Positions 43,594 through 58,530 of a DNA stretch of 64,000 bases are shown here, one piece after another. Each line of letters opens with the position of its first letter. The stretch's first letter is position 1. The notes beneath the pieces are model-generated. The model had not been told where the DNA came from and ran no database searches. It saw only the letters and a program-made list of their open reading frames with translations. The DNA comes from Panicum virgatum (Eukaryota > Streptophyta > Magnoliopsida > Poales > Poaceae), in NCBI RefSeq assembly GCF_016808335.1, contig NC_015990.1, positions 1 to 64,000 on the forward strand. The letters are read 5' to 3'. The translations under genes were made by a program, and so were the position numbers.

Positions 43594-45581
43594 TTATTCA
43601 AATTCAAAGCGCTTCGTAATCTTCAACCAGTTCTGTGCTTCAATATAATTTCCCGGAGTAAGCGCTATAGCTTGTTTCCAATACTCAGCAGCTTGATCAA
43701 ACCAAGCTTCCGCAATTTCCGAATCGCCCTGTAGAATGGCCTGTTCTCCTCGGTCGGAATAGGCAGTTCCTTCCCCTAGAACCGTACTTGAGAGTTTCCT
43801 ACCTCATACGGCTCAGAAATTGCTATCTTAATTTCCCCTATATTAACTGAATTCGATTTCTCAAAAATAAATCCAATTTCTTCTTGGGTTAAGCAGAAGA
43901 AGTTAATTACCTAAGTTTCAAACCCTAATTTTGATCAATAATCAGTTTGATCTTTTCTCCCACCTTCAGAAGAATGAAGCATAGATAGACCTATATCCTT
44001 CGTTCCAATTTTCTGAAAGGTAACTATCTCGGTTTCGTTTCTTTCATATATGAAATTTCTATAGAATCCTCGAAAAAGACTTTTTCCCATAAAAAAGAAA
44101 AAAGAACTTACTATCTTTGGGATCTGATACTACACCGCTGCTTAATCCCTTAGTGGATCGGCTTTATTACATAAGCGGATTCCTAAATTTTGTCCCATAT
44201 CGTGGTATAATGAAGCAGTTTTTTCTAGTTGTATCGACCCAGTTGCTCACTAATTGATCTTTACGGTGTTTTCTCTATCAATTTCAGCTTTATCCATAGA
44301 GTAGTATAGGCTCTACTTTCTTCCTATTTTAATTCTCGTGAAGTGTCCTTCCTTCCTACAGCTGATAGGGTAAAATCGTTGTTTTGACGATCCCTATGTA
44401 GAAAGCCCTTTTTTCTAGTATTTACTAGAAAATTTCCTCCTTTCTTTTTTTTTCTTCTTTCTATAGTGGAGATAGTCGCACGTAATGACAGATCACGGCC
44501 ATATTATTAAAAGCTTGCGGTAAGAAGGGGTTTCGTTCTAGCGCCCGGAAATAATATTCCAAAGCCTTTGTATGCTCTCCATTGCTTGTGTGTATAAGGC
44601 CTATGTTATATAGTATATAACTTCGATCATAGGGATCAATTTCTAGTCGCGTAGCTTCATAATAATTCTGCAAAGCTTCTGCATAATTTCCTTCGGATTG
44701 AGCCAACATCCGTTACGGTCGTTCATTCTATTCAATTCAAAAAATCTCCGTTCCAAAACCGTACATGAGGTTTTCATCTCATACGGCTTCTCCCTTCTGT
44801 ACATAGCACTAAGCGAAAAATCTATAGAATAAAAATAGAATTAGTCCCATCTCATTATGGACCGAAGGGGGCTGGTATTTTTCCAAGAAATCTCTAGCCA
44901 ACCTTCCCCCAAGAGGTTTTTCTTAACACCAATGAATTCTATTAATGCTAGAGGAAAGCTCCAAGAATTTCTTTGTTCTCAACGCCTCCTATTTAGAGGA
45001 ATTAGCCACTTCAACGACCTTTGATGGTTATAAGGGTATCCAAAGTACAAACCTGATGGTTGTTTGCTATCCTAACCACTCTTCCCAACCCTGATACCAA
45101 TCAGGAAAGGGCTAATTTCTAACAAAGTTTTTCTCTTGTTGATTCCTATTTCGAGGTGTAGTGCTTTTCTCCCCTATGCTGCCTATTGGTACTAGTAGAG
45201 TCAGATTGACCTGTAATACAGAGCTTATCCTATAGGTGTAACCTTTCGCTCAATACTCCAATCTACAATTGAAGCATCTGAGGCCACATCAATCGAGGAT
45301 ACACGATGGAAGGAATTGTTAGTTCACCTCACCTTCCCCAAGCGTGGGTTTCCTTTACAAATTTTCTTCTCTCTATGCGAACCCCCTCTCTTTCTCGTAA
45401 GAATGAGATGTAGGTAGGGCTAAAAAAAAAAAGAAAAAAAAAAGAGTCAAATCGCACCATCTCTATAATAAGTAAATGCCCTTTTTTCCCCGGAGGTTGT
45501 CGGAATTATTTGCAATAAAATATTGGCTACAATCGAGGAGGTCTTATCAATGAAATTTCCATTTATACGGGATCTAGGCAT
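43594..45581 (-). CDS. ycf3: Photosystem I assembly protein Ycf3 (three exons)
   Basis: Ycf3 (PafI) is a tetratricopeptide-repeat protein needed to assemble photosystem I. Exon 1 is 45458-45581 (124 nt), exon 2 44482-44711 (230 nt), exon 3 43594-43752 (159 nt). The sum gives 170 residues. TPR-like motifs [30 protein letters not shown] and [12 protein letters not shown] are visible in order. Splice sites follow the group II GTGCG ... AC/AT pattern in both introns. Ser15 (TCC) is a known grass editing position. Confidence 0.96.
43753..44481 (-). other. ycf3 intron 2, group II
   Basis: A domain V hairpin at about 43779-43814 (GAGCCGTATGAGG... complement) lies 27 bases from exon 3. The intron starts GTGCGAC and ends AC. 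No inner ORF of note. Confidence 0.88.
44712..45457 (-). other. ycf3 intron 1, group II
   Basis: Domain V hairpin at about 44755-44788 (AAGCCGTATGAGAT... complement), a start GTGCGAT and an AC end. No inner ORF of note. Confidence 0.88.
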
Positions 45582-46057
45582 AATTCCCAACCCATTCTAT
45601 ATAGAATTCTTTTCATTCTATCACAAAATAACATAAAAACAAAACATTCGATTCTTATAAATCGACATATGCTCTAAATGGATAAGAGAGGTATGGGTTT
45701 TCCGCTCAGCTCAAATTGTCTTCTTTTCCTTCTGTTTGGACAAGAAGAGATATAAAATATTTGACTAAGATTAGATTGTATGGCGTAACGTACCTTATGC
45801 AAATAGAATTCTAGGGTTCCTTTATTTTCTTATGGAATAATAAGAATTCTTCCATTCTCTTTTTATTTTGGTTTTCCCCAAAGAAAAACTTTTCGAGGGA
45901 GCAGAATTCCTAGTAAAAAAAAATACTGGATCCTTACACTTAGATGAAAAGGAATTTTTCCCATAGAGCCGTGGAATCCCCGAGCCGTTGTGGCTGTACT
46001 GCAGGAATACGAAAACTCGCTATTCACTCAGTTTATTTTCCATAATAAGATTATGGA
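45582..46057. other. ycf3-trnS spacer
   Basis: 476 AT-rich bases with the ycf3 leader and promoter region. No gene seen. Confidence 0.6.
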
Positions 46058-46144
46058 GGAGAGATGGCCGAGCGGTTCAAGGCGTAGCATTGGAACTGCT
46101 ATGTAGACTTTTGTTTACCGAGGGTTCGAATCCCTCTCTTTCCG
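46058..46144 (+). tRNA. trnS-GGA: tRNA-Ser(GGA)
   Basis: An 87-nt class II tRNA with anticodon GGA in TTGGAAC, a variable arm GTAGACTTTTGTTTAC and acceptor GGAGAGA/TCTTTCC. Confidence 0.97.
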
Positions 46145-46423
46145 TTTCTCTTAATTCATCAATGTTAGCAATCACAATGTATCAAATTAAATAACAATTT
46201 ATTCCAGCAATAATACCTTTATTTAATAGAAATTCTCTATAGCAAATTACTGTGGTATGTAAAATACACATCGAGGAAATAACAAAAAAGAAAAAAGGAT
46301 CCTAGGGTTAATCTATTTCTGCTAGGTGAACGGGAAAATACGAATTAAGAGCCTTAGGTCAATTTAGTTCGGGGAAAGGGGAAGGGAAAAAAATTCTATG
46401 AACCTTTCCTTTTTTCGTTAAGT

Positions 46424-47029
46424 TCAAGTCTGGCGAGAGTAATATTCTACAACTAACAACTCATTTACTTTGAGACCGACCCACTTCCTATCTAGAATTT
46501 TTTTTACTAGTCCTTTATATTGCAATGTGTCAACCGTCAAATGCTTTGGCAATTTGCCTGGATCGGATGAAGCAATAGAATTTTGAACCAGACGTTTTGA
46601 TCGTTGGTTATCCTTCGTAGTAATAATATCTCGGGGTTTGCAACGAAAACTTGGTATATCAACTATACGACCATTAACTAAAATATGTCTATGGTTAACT
46701 AATTGCCGGGCCCCAGGAATGGTTGAAGCCATACCCAATCGAAAAAGTATATTATCCAAACGCATTTCAAGTAATTGTAGTAAAACCTGACCTGTGGATC
46801 TTTTTGCTTTTCCAGCGATATGTACATATCTAAGTAATTGGCGTTCTGTCAGACCATAATGAAAACGCAATTTCTGTTTTTCTTGAAGACGAATACGATA
46901 TTGCTCTTTTTTCCCAGAATGGAATTTCTTTTTCTGATTACTTCCGGATTTAGGCGTTTTTCTAGTGAGTCCTGGTAAAGCTCCCAGACGGCGTATTTTT
47001 TTTAAACGAGGCCCTCGATAACGGGACAT
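46424..47029 (-). CDS. rps4: Ribosomal protein S4
   Basis: The 201-residue S4 nucleates 30S assembly by binding 16S rRNA. It starts [22 protein letters not shown] and has the S4 RNA-binding domain [32 protein letters not shown] at about residues 87-118. It is on the minus strand, convergent with trnS-GGA. Confidence 0.99.
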
Positions 47030-47346
47030 GAAGACTCCTTTTTTTTATTGAAATTTCATTTTACACAATAAATTTCATTCTATTTACATTACGGAATACA
47101 TCGAAATTCAAACTGAATTAAACTAAAGGATAAGCAGAGTAAAATCTACTAAAAGTACCACAAAAAATGAAGTACCACAAAAAATGGAATTTCATCAACA
47201 TCCGGATTTTTTGTATATATATTATTTATTTTTATGCTTTGTATCTAGCAAAATTGTAAGGTAGAACGACATAAAAGACCCTGGCTTCCCCATTTAATTT
47301 AGAAAAAAAGAGAAATTCTTGTTCATGGAACATCGATAGAGAAAAA
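47030..47346. other. rps4-trnT spacer
   Basis: 317 AT-rich bases. A 17-bp near-perfect tandem copy AGTACCACAAAAAATG(A/G) is at 47154-47187. No gene. Confidence 0.6.
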
Positions 47347-47419
47347 AGCCGACTATCGGATTTGAACCGATGACCCTCGCATTACAAATGCGATGCTCTA
47401 ACCTCTGAGCTAAGTGGGC
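47347..47419 (-). tRNA. trnT-UGU: tRNA-Thr(UGU)
   Basis: A 73-nt cloverleaf with anticodon TGT in TTTGTAA; the acceptor GCCCACT/AGTCGGC has one mismatch-type pair. It is divergent from trnL. Confidence 0.95.
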
Positions 47420-48250
47420 TTACATAACAGAAATAGTGTAACAAATAGAAATATATATAGGGAATCTGTAAAATGGCAGATCTTAATTATTAATCTTAGT
47501 TATTAACTAGTTCGAAATTGGAAGTTCTACTTAGAATTAGTAAAAGAATTAGTAAAAAAAATACTAGAATTTCATAAAGATAAAATTAGCTTGATATGCT
47601 TAACTAAATGATATTCTTAAATAGGATTCTAGAATTTATTGAACTTTCTTTTTATTTCTCTAATTCGCAAATGGATTTTTCTATTCTAATAGAATCTATT
47701 CCAAATTCTATATTGAATTTGATTTCAGATATTTTCAATTTGATATGGCTCGGACGAATAATCTAATACATATAAAAGAAGAATATATATGAATATTATA
47801 ATAAAGAGAAAATGCCAAGAGATTAGCATTTTCATTCGATCATTATATACATTTTGATTTTATTTGAGATATTTTGTTTTTTTTTTATTTGTTAATAATT
47901 TAAGGATAAATAGTTCACTAAGGAGAAGATAGAATCATAACAAATGAGATTTCTAATTCAGATTAGAAAACAAAGAATGAATATCAAGCGTTATAGTATG
48001 ATTTTGAATACTCTAAAAAAGGAAGGAGGAAGGCGGAAGAGAGAAAAACTTTTGGATATATTCATTCCGATTGAATTGCAAATATATCCACGATAGAATC
48101 AATTCAATTCTGAATTGCAATAAGCGAGCGGGCTCTCTCAAATAGAGATGAGCTGCTAGACTACGTCGAATAATGAATTCAATGATTCAAAAAAAACTAA
48201 GAGATGGATGAAATTATACAAGGAATCCTGGTTTCAAAGAAAAGGAAAAT
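47420..48250. other. trnT-trnL spacer
   Basis: 831 bases of very AT-rich sequence with local repeats such as TAGTAAAAGAATTAGTAAAA (47540) and ATTGAATTGCAA near 48070. No gene seen. Confidence 0.6.
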
Positions 48251-48875
48251 GGGGATATGGCGAAATCGGTAGACGCTACGGACTTGATTGTATTGAGCCT
48301 TGGTACGGAAACCTGCTAAGTGATAACTTCCAAATTCAGAGAAACCCTGGAATGAAAAATGGGCAATCCTGAGCCAAATCCCTTTTTTGAAAAAACAAGT
48401 GGTTCTCAAACTAGAACCCAAAGGAAAAGGATAGGTGCAGAGACTCAATGGAAGCTGTTCTAACGAATCGAAGTAATTACGTTGTGTTGGTAATGGAACT
48501 CCCTCGAAATTATAGAAAGAAGGGCTTTATACATCTAATACACACGTATAGATACTCAGATAGCAAACGATTAATCATAGAACCCATATCATAATATAGG
48601 TTCTTTATTTTATTTTTTAGAATGAAATTAGGAATGATTATGAAATATAAAATTCTGAATTTTTTTTAGAATTATTGTGAATCCATTCCAATCGAATATT
48701 GAGTAATCAAATCCTTCAATTCATTGTTTTGAGATCTTCAAAAAAGTGGATTAATCGAACGAGGATAAAGAGAGAGTCCCATTCTACATGTCAATACTGA
48801 CAACAATGAAATTTATAGTAAAAGGAAAATCCGTCGACTTTATAAGTCGTGAGGGTTCAAGTCCCTCTATCCCCA
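48251..48875 (+). tRNA. trnL-UAA: tRNA-Leu(UAA), split by a group I intron
   Basis: 5' exon 48251-48285 (35 nt) and 3' exon 48826-48875 (50 nt) join to give an 85-nt class II tRNA with anticodon TAA. The intron follows the anticodon's first U and ends with G, as in group I introns. It is inherited from the cyanobacterial ancestor. Confidence 0.97.
48286..48825 (+). other. trnL group I intron
   Basis: 540 nt ending in ...AAAGG before the 3' exon. The core motifs GGTAATCCTGAGCC-like (here GGGCAATCCTGAGCCAAA at 48361) and GATAGGTGCAGAGACTCAATGG are the conserved P, Q, R, S elements of this family. Confidence 0.92.
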
Positions 48876-49148
48876 AACCCTCTTTTATTCCCTAACCATA
48901 GTAGTTATCCTTTTTTTTCTTTTATCAATGGGTTTAAGATTCATTAGCTTTCTCATTCTACTCTTTCACAAAGGAGTGCGACGAGAACTCAATGAATCTT
49001 ATGCTATTCATTAAATAGATGATTTCTTTTTTATTTGATAGGATTACCCCGCCCATTTCCAAATTTAGAATGGAATACTTTATTGATTTTTTAGTCCCTT
49101 TAATTGACATAGATGCAAATATTCTACTAGGATGATGCACAAGAAAGG

Positions 49149-49153
49149 GTCAG

Positions 49154-49190
<37 letters not shown>

Positions 49191-49221
49191 CGTGTCACCA
49201 GTTCAAATCTGGTTCCTGGCA
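49149..49221 (+). tRNA. trnF-GAA: tRNA-Phe(GAA)
   Basis: A 73-nt cloverleaf with anticodon GAA in CTGAAAA and T-arm GGTTCAAATCT-like. Downstream of trnL on the same strand. Confidence 0.97.
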
Positions 49222-49815
49222 CAGAAAAAAAAGGATCTACCGAATAGATATTGATACAAATATCTTGAGATGGATTGGGGTACATATTCATTAATAATAT
49301 AGATACTATAGAGTAAGTAGATAAATCTCTAAACACTTCTTTTTAGAAAAGGGCTAAAATCTCTGGTTATTTTCTTTCTGGTTCTTTTCTTTTTCTTTCT
49401 GGTTCTTTTCTTTATGGTATAGAAAGAGGGGGGATTAGGTGCCCTTTTCTTTATTTTTGCATTTCTTATTAATTTTTTATGCCACTATTCCAAAGAATTT
49501 TTTTTATTCTTGCTTATCCTACTTTCCTAGTTGTTCTAAGTAATCCGCGCGGTACAAAGTTCGTGGTAGGAACTTCTTTGAGTCATTGTATTTTTATGTT
49601 CATACGAAGGAAACTAATATGTGATTTTCCAAATTGGAAAATCGAAATGAAGCCCTTTTTGTTCAGTCTATCTGGATCTTTTTGTATAATATAATAGGAA
49701 TTAATTAGAATATAATAAGTATTTCGTTTCGTCTAGGAACAGAACGTAAAAATATTCCTTGACTTGAATAAAATCTGGAGTTGTGTTGTATAAGTGAACA
49801 TAAATTTTTTATCAT
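49222..49815. other. trnF-ndhJ spacer
   Basis: No gene. A 20-bp perfect direct repeat TTTCTTTCTGGTTCTTTTCT lies at 49371-49390 and 49392-49411 (21-bp period). trnF pseudocopies, common here in other families, were looked for and not found. Confidence 0.65.
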
Positions 49816-50295
49816 TCAATGAGCATCTTGTATTTCATAGAAATTGGGGGTTATATAGTCCTTACGTAAGGGCCAGCCTATCCAACTTTCAGGCATTAAG
49901 ATACGTTTAAGACGTGGATGATTATCATAAGAAATTCCCACCATATCATAAGATTCGCGTTCTTGAAAATCGGCACTTCTCCAAACCCAGAAGACAGACG
50001 GGATTCTAGGATTATCTTTTTGAGCAAAGACTTTTATGCATACTTCTTCTGGGTTATCTATACCATATTGTATTCTCGTAAGATGATACACGCTAGCTAA
50101 AGATCCACCGGGTGCTACGTCATAAGCACATTGGGAACGTAAATAATTGTAACCATATACATATAAAATGACAGCAATGGAATCCCAATCCCCCGCTTTT
50201 ATTTGTAAAGTCTCTATTCCTCGGTGATCGAAGCCCAAAGATCTATGAACCACCTCATGTTTGACTAGCCAATTAGATAACCAACCCTGCTGCAT
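49816..50295 (-). CDS. ndhJ: NDH complex subunit J
   Basis: The 159-residue peripheral subunit of the thylakoid NADH dehydrogenase-like complex, which supports cyclic electron flow. It starts [17 protein letters not shown] and contains the 30-kDa-subunit signature [22 protein letters not shown]. The 12-codon extension upstream is not conserved. Last gene of ndhC-ndhK-ndhJ. Confidence 0.98.
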   Translation of the reverse strand: MQQGWLSNWLVKHEVVHRSLGFDHRGIETLQIKAGDWDSIAVILYVYGYNYLRSQCAYDVAPGGSLASVYHLTRIQYGIDNPEEVCIKVFAQKDNPRIPSVFWVWRSADFQERESYDMVGISYDNHPRLKRILMPESWIGWPLRKDYITPNFYEIQDAH

Positions 50296-50393
50296 TGTCT
50301 TGATCTCTCCCCCTTTGTATAAATATTTCACATTTCAAATGCAAGTTTGAAAGATTGCACTGCTCTTTCTTTTTCTGCACAAAAGAACCCCTC

Positions 50394-51143
50394 CTAATTC
50401 ACTAATTTGTAGGAAGATATTGGACTTTTGGATTTGAAAAGAGTTTCAGAAGATATATCTAAAGTAGATGGTGATTGATAGAGCAATTCTTGTTCGTAAG
50501 TTCCAGTGTGAGTACTGCGCCGAACATAAAGCTTGTGACGGGTAGTAAAAGATCTATTTTTCTTTTGACTTTGACATAGAGTTCGATCCTCAACTATTTC
50601 TCGCGATATCTTCTTACGAAGTTTTGTTAGGGCATCTATAACAGCCTCTGGTTTAGGCGGGCAACCCGGTAGGTAGACATCCACAGGAATTAACTTATCA
50701 ACTCCTCGAACAGTACTATAGGAATCCGTACTGAACATTCCGCCTGTAATAGTACAGGCTCCCATAGCAATGACGTATTTCGGTTCAGGCATTTGCTCAT
50801 ATAATCGCACTAAAGACGGAGCCATTTTCATTGTTACCGTACCAGCTGTTAAAATTAGGTCCGCTTGCCTAGGACTTGATCTTGGTACCAATCCATAACG
50901 ATCAAAGTCGAATCGTGAGCCTATTAATGAAGCAAATTCAATGAAACAACAACTGGTACCATATAGAAGGGGCCATAAACTGGAGAGTCTTGACCAATTC
51001 GAAAGATCGTTTGGTGTAGTTGAAATAACGGAATTGGAACTTGTTTGGTCGAGTAACGGAAACTCAATCAAACTCATAATTGTCTCAATGGAATCTTTTC
51101 CTTCTTTTTTTTTTTTTTTGTCTGAATATTCAGTTAAGACCAT
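50394..51143 (-). CDS. ndhK: NDH complex subunit K
   Basis: The iron-sulphur subunit carrying the N2-type [4Fe-4S] cluster. Cysteines in [19 protein letters not shown] and LPGCPPKPE are all present. With the ATG at 51143 the protein is 249 residues starting [13 protein letters not shown], as maize is annotated, and overlaps ndhC by 10 bases. A later ATG ([11 protein letters not shown], about 24 codons in) gives about 225 residues and skips the A15 run. Which is used cannot be told here. The C-terminal tail beyond the core is usual in grasses. Confidence 0.97.
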   Translation of the reverse strand: MVLTEYSDKKKKKEGKDSIETIMSLIEFPLLDQTSSNSVISTTPNDLSNWSRLSSLWPLLYGTSCCFIEFASLIGSRFDFDRYGLVPRSSPRQADLILTAGTVTMKMAPSLVRLYEQMPEPKYVIAMGACTITGGMFSTDSYSTVRGVDKLIPVDVYLPGCPPKPEAVIDALTKLRKKISREIVEDRTLCQSQKKNRSFTTRHKLYVRRSTHTGTYEQELLYQSPSTLDISSETLFKSKSPISSYKLVN

Positions 51144-51496
51144 TCCAAGGCTCCTTTTCGCCATGCATAAACTAAACCAACAACTAGGATAAGCACAAAA
51201 ATGAAAGCTTCGATAAAAACGGATACACCCAATACGTCGAAACTCATTGCCCAAGGGTAGAGAAAGACCGTTTCCACATCAAAAACAACAAAAACTAGCG
51301 CAAACATGTAATAGCGTATTCGGAATTGTAACCAAGCCCCCCCCATGGGTTCTATACCCGATTCATAACTAGAAAGCTTCTCTGGTCCTTCACTAACAGG
51401 GGCTAAAAGTCCTGAAATCCAAAATACCAAAATAGGAATAAGGCTTGCTATTATTAGAAATGTCCAAAAAATATCATATTCGTGAAGCAGAAACAT
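51134..51496 (-). CDS. ndhC: NDH complex subunit C
   Basis: The 120-residue membrane subunit starts [19 protein letters not shown]. Three hydrophobic helices are visible (about 8-30, 60-85, 95-115), with the conserved [12 protein letters not shown] loop between. First gene of the operon, overlapping ndhK by 10 bases. Confidence 0.99.
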   Translation of the reverse strand: MFLLHEYDIFWTFLIIASLIPILVFWISGLLAPVSEGPEKLSSYESGIEPMGGAWLQFRIRYYMFALVFVVFDVETVFLYPWAMSFDVLGVSVFIEAFIFVLILVVGLVYAWRKGALEWS

Positions 51497-52438
51497 AAAT
51501 GTACTCCCATTAATGTGGAATAGTCGGAACTGAATTAATCAATTCAAGTTGACATGACATTGTCAATTTATCCAGAACTTCTCTCTTTTCCTCGGTGAAA
51601 CAAGAATACGCTCAAACTAAAGGCAAAAAGCGGCTTACTTTAGCCTTTGTTTCTTTTGTAACATGTCTCTCCTTAAGGATTCATCCAATGGAATCCCCAT
51701 TCCCTTTTTTTTTATTTCTCTTCTATTTAGATATGATATAGACCTAATTCTTATACAAAGAAAACTCTTTCGCTTCACTTTGTCTCGCTTTCTCTAAAAT
51801 CTTTAGAAAAAAGAATTGCTCCACCCTTTATTTAATGATAGTCAGAGACTATTAAATAAAAAAGAAACTACTTACTACTAAATTAGATTAGAACCTAATT
51901 AAAATAGGATAACTAATGTATGCATCCTAATGAGGAGTAATACTAAAAAAAAAGAACTCTATTTCAGAATTATGAAACAGAATATCTAGTTTTATTATTT
52001 ACTCTTTCTTTTTTTTTTTTTCTTTCGATTTTTTCTATTTTATTTAAAGTGGATCGATTTAGATAATGTATATTTAGATAATGTATATATAGTAATATAC
52101 TTCAAACAAAATAGGAATTCGCAAAATGGAGAAAATCGTTGCAGTCATTATAGAAAAGTATAGGGACTTAGAGCATATCCTATTTGAAGGAGGATGGAAT
52201 TCAAATCAGTTAAGGGACCCTTCCTCCCTTCTATTGATTTGATCAAAATTCTTTTTTCTTTTTCTGTCTCTATGATTTTCCATGAATGGAGCCTATGGTA
52301 ATGCTTTTATCTCTATTCTATGGCGCAATCGACCGTCGAGTCTATAAACAAGTACTAAATAAGGAAATAAGGAAAAAAACTATACTAAAAGAAACACAAG
52401 ATATCCATTCTAAAATGAAAAAAAAAAGACGTATATAT
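51497..52438. other. ndhC-trnV spacer
   Basis: 942 bases, no gene. A 15-base repeat TTAGATAATGTATAT occurs twice near 52058-52090. The ndhC leader has a nested TTGACATGACATTGTCAA palindrome at 51549-51566 that includes a possible -35 box. Confidence 0.6.
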
Positions 52439-53114
52439 TAGGGCTATACGGATTCGAACCGTAGACCTTCTCGGTAAAACAGATCAAACGGATTATTATC
52501 GAAATGATTCGAACTGTTTCAAAGACCCAACATGCATTTTTTTTTCTGCATTGGGCTCTTTCATCAACTGATGTAACGATCGGTTAATCCGCCATAGTTT
52601 TTCTTTAGGGAAAGATAATAAGATGGCTCCCTGTGCTCTGATTGATTATTTTTCTTAATATCTATCTGGGAGCAATACCAAAGTGTTTCAAAGGAGGATT
52701 ACCTTGACTTAGGTCTGCCTCCGGCCTAAATTAAATCAACCTAAGTGAAATGGAGTCTCTATCGTTCCGCTGCAAGAGTTTACTACGAGACTTCATACAC
52801 CTTAAAGTTCATAGAACGAAAAGAAGTTTTTTGGAGGCCCTTATCCTCATTACGCCTAGCATTGAGTGGGCTGGATATTTACCTTATCAACTAGCAAATC
52901 AATAGGGGTTCCATTTGATTAAGCACCTGAATTGGCACCTGAATCGGACTGAACCGACTGTTTGTCAGGCTATTGTTCTCCTATTCTTTCGAATCCATGA
53001 AGTAAGACATTGATTTTGCAATAAGTTCAATTCTGTTCATTGCATAATAAGTTCCCTTGAAAAGCATTGGCGCACGTGTAAGCGAGTTGCTCTACCGAAC
53101 TGAGCTATAGCCCT
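52439..53114 (-). tRNA. trnV-UAC: tRNA-Val(UAC), split by a group II intron
   Basis: 5' exon 53076-53114 (39 nt), 3' exon 52439-52473 (35 nt). Anticodon TAC. Acceptor AGGGCTA/TAGCCCT. The intron (52474-53075, 602 nt) starts GTGCGCC and has a domain V-like hairpin at about 52525-52560. Confidence 0.96.
52474..53075 (-). other. trnV group IIA intron
   Basis: Domain V-like GAGCCCAATGCAG... hairpin near the 3' end. Group IIA introns of this kind are presumed MatK targets. Confidence 0.85.
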
Positions 53115-53300
53115 TGTCAGAGATATCTTAACATATAGATAATTTCTTGTCAAGATGAATATTCTCTAATGCCAGAGGATATTCCTTTGTTTACTATATA
53201 ATATAATATAAACATACCAATAATGGCGGGGTATTGCTTATAAAAAGGATTCGATCTATAATCGATCGAAGTAATGGGGCTTCTTTTGTGGTGATAAATT

Positions 53301-53373
53301 GCCTACTTAACTCAGTGGTTAGAGTATTGCTTTCATACGGCGGGAGTCATTGGTTCAAATCCAATAGTAGGTA
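53301..53373 (+). tRNA. trnM-CAU: Elongator tRNA-Met(CAU)
   Basis: A 73-nt cloverleaf with anticodon CAT in TTTCATA, a fully paired acceptor GCCTACT/AGTAGGT, unlike the initiator. The 3' end is extended by four GTAG repeats. Confidence 0.96.
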
Positions 53374-53485
53374 GGTAGGTAGAAAAATTACTAGATAGCA
53401 TTGGGCTTACTTCGCTTCGCTATCTAATAACTTTTTCTACCCTTCTTTCCTTTTTCTTTGTATCAACGAAACCTTTGGATTGTCT

Positions 53486-55467
<1,982 letters not shown>

Positions 55468-55710
55468 TCAAATCAAAAAAAATATCCAAAAATCCAAAAC
55501 TAAAAAGGAAATGAATTAGTTAATTCAATAAAAAAGAAAAGGGGACTAGCACTTGATTTCGTTGCCCAAGCGAATCCCATTCAATCGTTTACTTATGGAA
55601 TGAGTCCGTTGGAAAGTTCAATCAATCTTTTTTTTCATATAAATTTTGCCTTTTGTGAAGGATCTGTGCCTACTCTACCTTCCTATCTAGGACTTCGATA
55701 TACAAAATAT

Positions 55711-55740
55711 ATACTACTGTGAAGCATAGATTGCTGTCAA
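55711..55740 (-). promoter_or_regulatory. atpB promoter
   Basis: On the minus strand TTGACA (55735-55740), 18 bases, TAGTAT (55711-55716), about 320 bases before the atpB ATG. Confidence 0.8.
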
Positions 55741-55841
55741 CAGAGAATTTTCTTAGTATTTAGGTATTTAGATTCAAAATATCAAAGGGGCCCATTAAGA
55801 ACTTTCAAAAATTTAAAATAAGGATTAGGGATTGGTTTGGG

Positions 55842-55871
55842 TTGCGCTATATCTATCAAAGAGTATACAAT
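55842..55871 (+). promoter_or_regulatory. rbcL promoter
   Basis: TTGCGC at 55842-55847 and TACAAT at 55866-55871 with an 18-base spacer. This is the conserved grass rbcL promoter, about 270-280 bases before the ATG. Confidence 0.85.
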
Positions 55872-56120
55872 AATGATGGATTTGGTGAATCAAATCCATG
55901 GTTTAATAACGAACCGTGTTAACTTACCATAACAACAACTCAATTCCTATCGAATTCCTCTAGTAGAATTTCTATAGGATAGAACGTACACACGGTGTAC
56001 GCATTATATATGAATGAAACATATTCATTAACTTAAGCATACTCCTTTTTAGATTTTTGCAAAGGTTTCATTTATGCCTAATCCATATCGAGTAGACCCT
56101 GTCGTTGTGAGAATTCTTAA

Positions 56121-57578
<1,458 letters not shown>

Positions 57579-57691
57579 ATAAAACTAGATATAAAGAAGG
57601 TCTAAATAAAATAAAAAAGAAGCAAAATAGAAAGAGAAAAAATCAGTTACGAAATGCAGTAATTCTTCTTTATTCTTCTAATTGATTGCAA

Positions 57692-57739
57692 TTAAATTCG
57701 GCTCAATCTTTTTTTTAGAAAAGATTGAGCCGAATTTAA
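57692..57739 (+). terminator. rbcL 3' hairpin
   Basis: Arms 57692-57712 and 57719-57739 pair as a perfect 21-bp stem (TTAAATTCGGCTCAATCTTTT and its complement) with a 6-nt loop. 114 bases past the stop codon. Confidence 0.9.
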
Positions 57740-57862
57740 ATAGATCTTGATACGATCATGAGACTTGACAAATCGAGATTCTTCTATTCTATATATCTAG
57801 AATATAGAAAGGTATAATACAATAAACAAATAGAAATCAAAATATAGTATTATCATACGATA

Positions 57863-58041
57863 ATGGAATCAAATACGCAGTATTTACAGAAAAAAGTCTT
57901 CGTTTATTATAAGGTAGTAGCTGTGAATAGCCATCGACTACCCGGAAAGGGTAGAAGAATGGGACCTATTCTGGGACATACAATGCATTACAGACGTATG
58001 ATCATTACCCTTCAACTGGGTATTCTATTCCACTTCTACTT
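57863..58041 (+). pseudogene. rpl23: Ribosomal protein L23 pseudogene
   Basis: The sequence from 57863 follows the rpl23 start in DNA (ATGGAATCAAATACGCAGTATTTACAG) and then, after a deletion of about 110 bp at about 57907, rejoins at [35 protein letters not shown]. Frame and start are broken and the middle is missing. This second rpl23 copy downstream of rbcL is a known grass feature; the working copies are in the inverted repeat. Confidence 0.93.
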
Positions 58042-58419
58042 TTTAAATTTAAATTAAAGTCAAATTAAAGAAAGGGTATTCTGAAAGAGGTATTTCTTTT
58101 ATTTTCACTATAGTTTTCTTTTGAATCCAATTTCAAGTTCGATTAGAAGGATAGAAAAGCGATGAGAATGGGAAAAGAAAAATCAAATATTTTTAATTAG
58201 TTCCCCTTTTTTGCAATTTTCTTATTATCTATTCCATTCATTTTTTTATATCCATAAAAAGTATTCTCAAAAAAATAGTATTCTATACAAAATCTTTGTA
58301 AACTAAAAAATACAATAGTCAATATTCCTTATAATAGATATACTTAATTATATCATAAGAATCTTAAGATATATTTCGAATAGATAGAAATAGTAAATTT
58401 TAATTGAGACACATATTCT

Positions 58420-58530
58420 ATGACAGATTTTAACTTACCCTCTATTTTCGTGCCTTTAGTAGGCTTAGTATTTCCGGCAATTGCAATGGCTTCCTTATTT
58501 CTTTATGTGCAGAAAAATAAGATTGTCTAG
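58420..58530 (+). CDS. psaI: Photosystem I subunit VIII
   Basis: A 36-residue one-helix photosystem I subunit near Psa[21 protein letters not shown] then [16 protein letters not shown]. Length and sequence fit the family. First of psaI-ycf4-cemA-petA. Confidence 0.96.
   Translation: MTDFNLPSIFVPLVGLVFPAIAMASLFLYVQKNKIV

Larger units (their letters stand above)
57579..58419. other. rbcL-psaI region where accD has been lost
   Basis: Non-grass plants have accD between rbcL and psaI. Here only the rbcL hairpin, an rpl23 pseudogene (57863-58041) and AT-rich sequence are seen. No accD fragment could be recognised by eye. Confidence 0.85.

Noticed and set aside
49222..49815. Tandem trnF pseudogenes
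   Set aside because: No trnF-like arms were found here; only a polypyrimidine repeat.
57579..58419. Possible accD remnant
   Set aside because: No acetyl-CoA carboxylase motif or DNA similarity could be recognised; only rpl23-derived sequence is clear.
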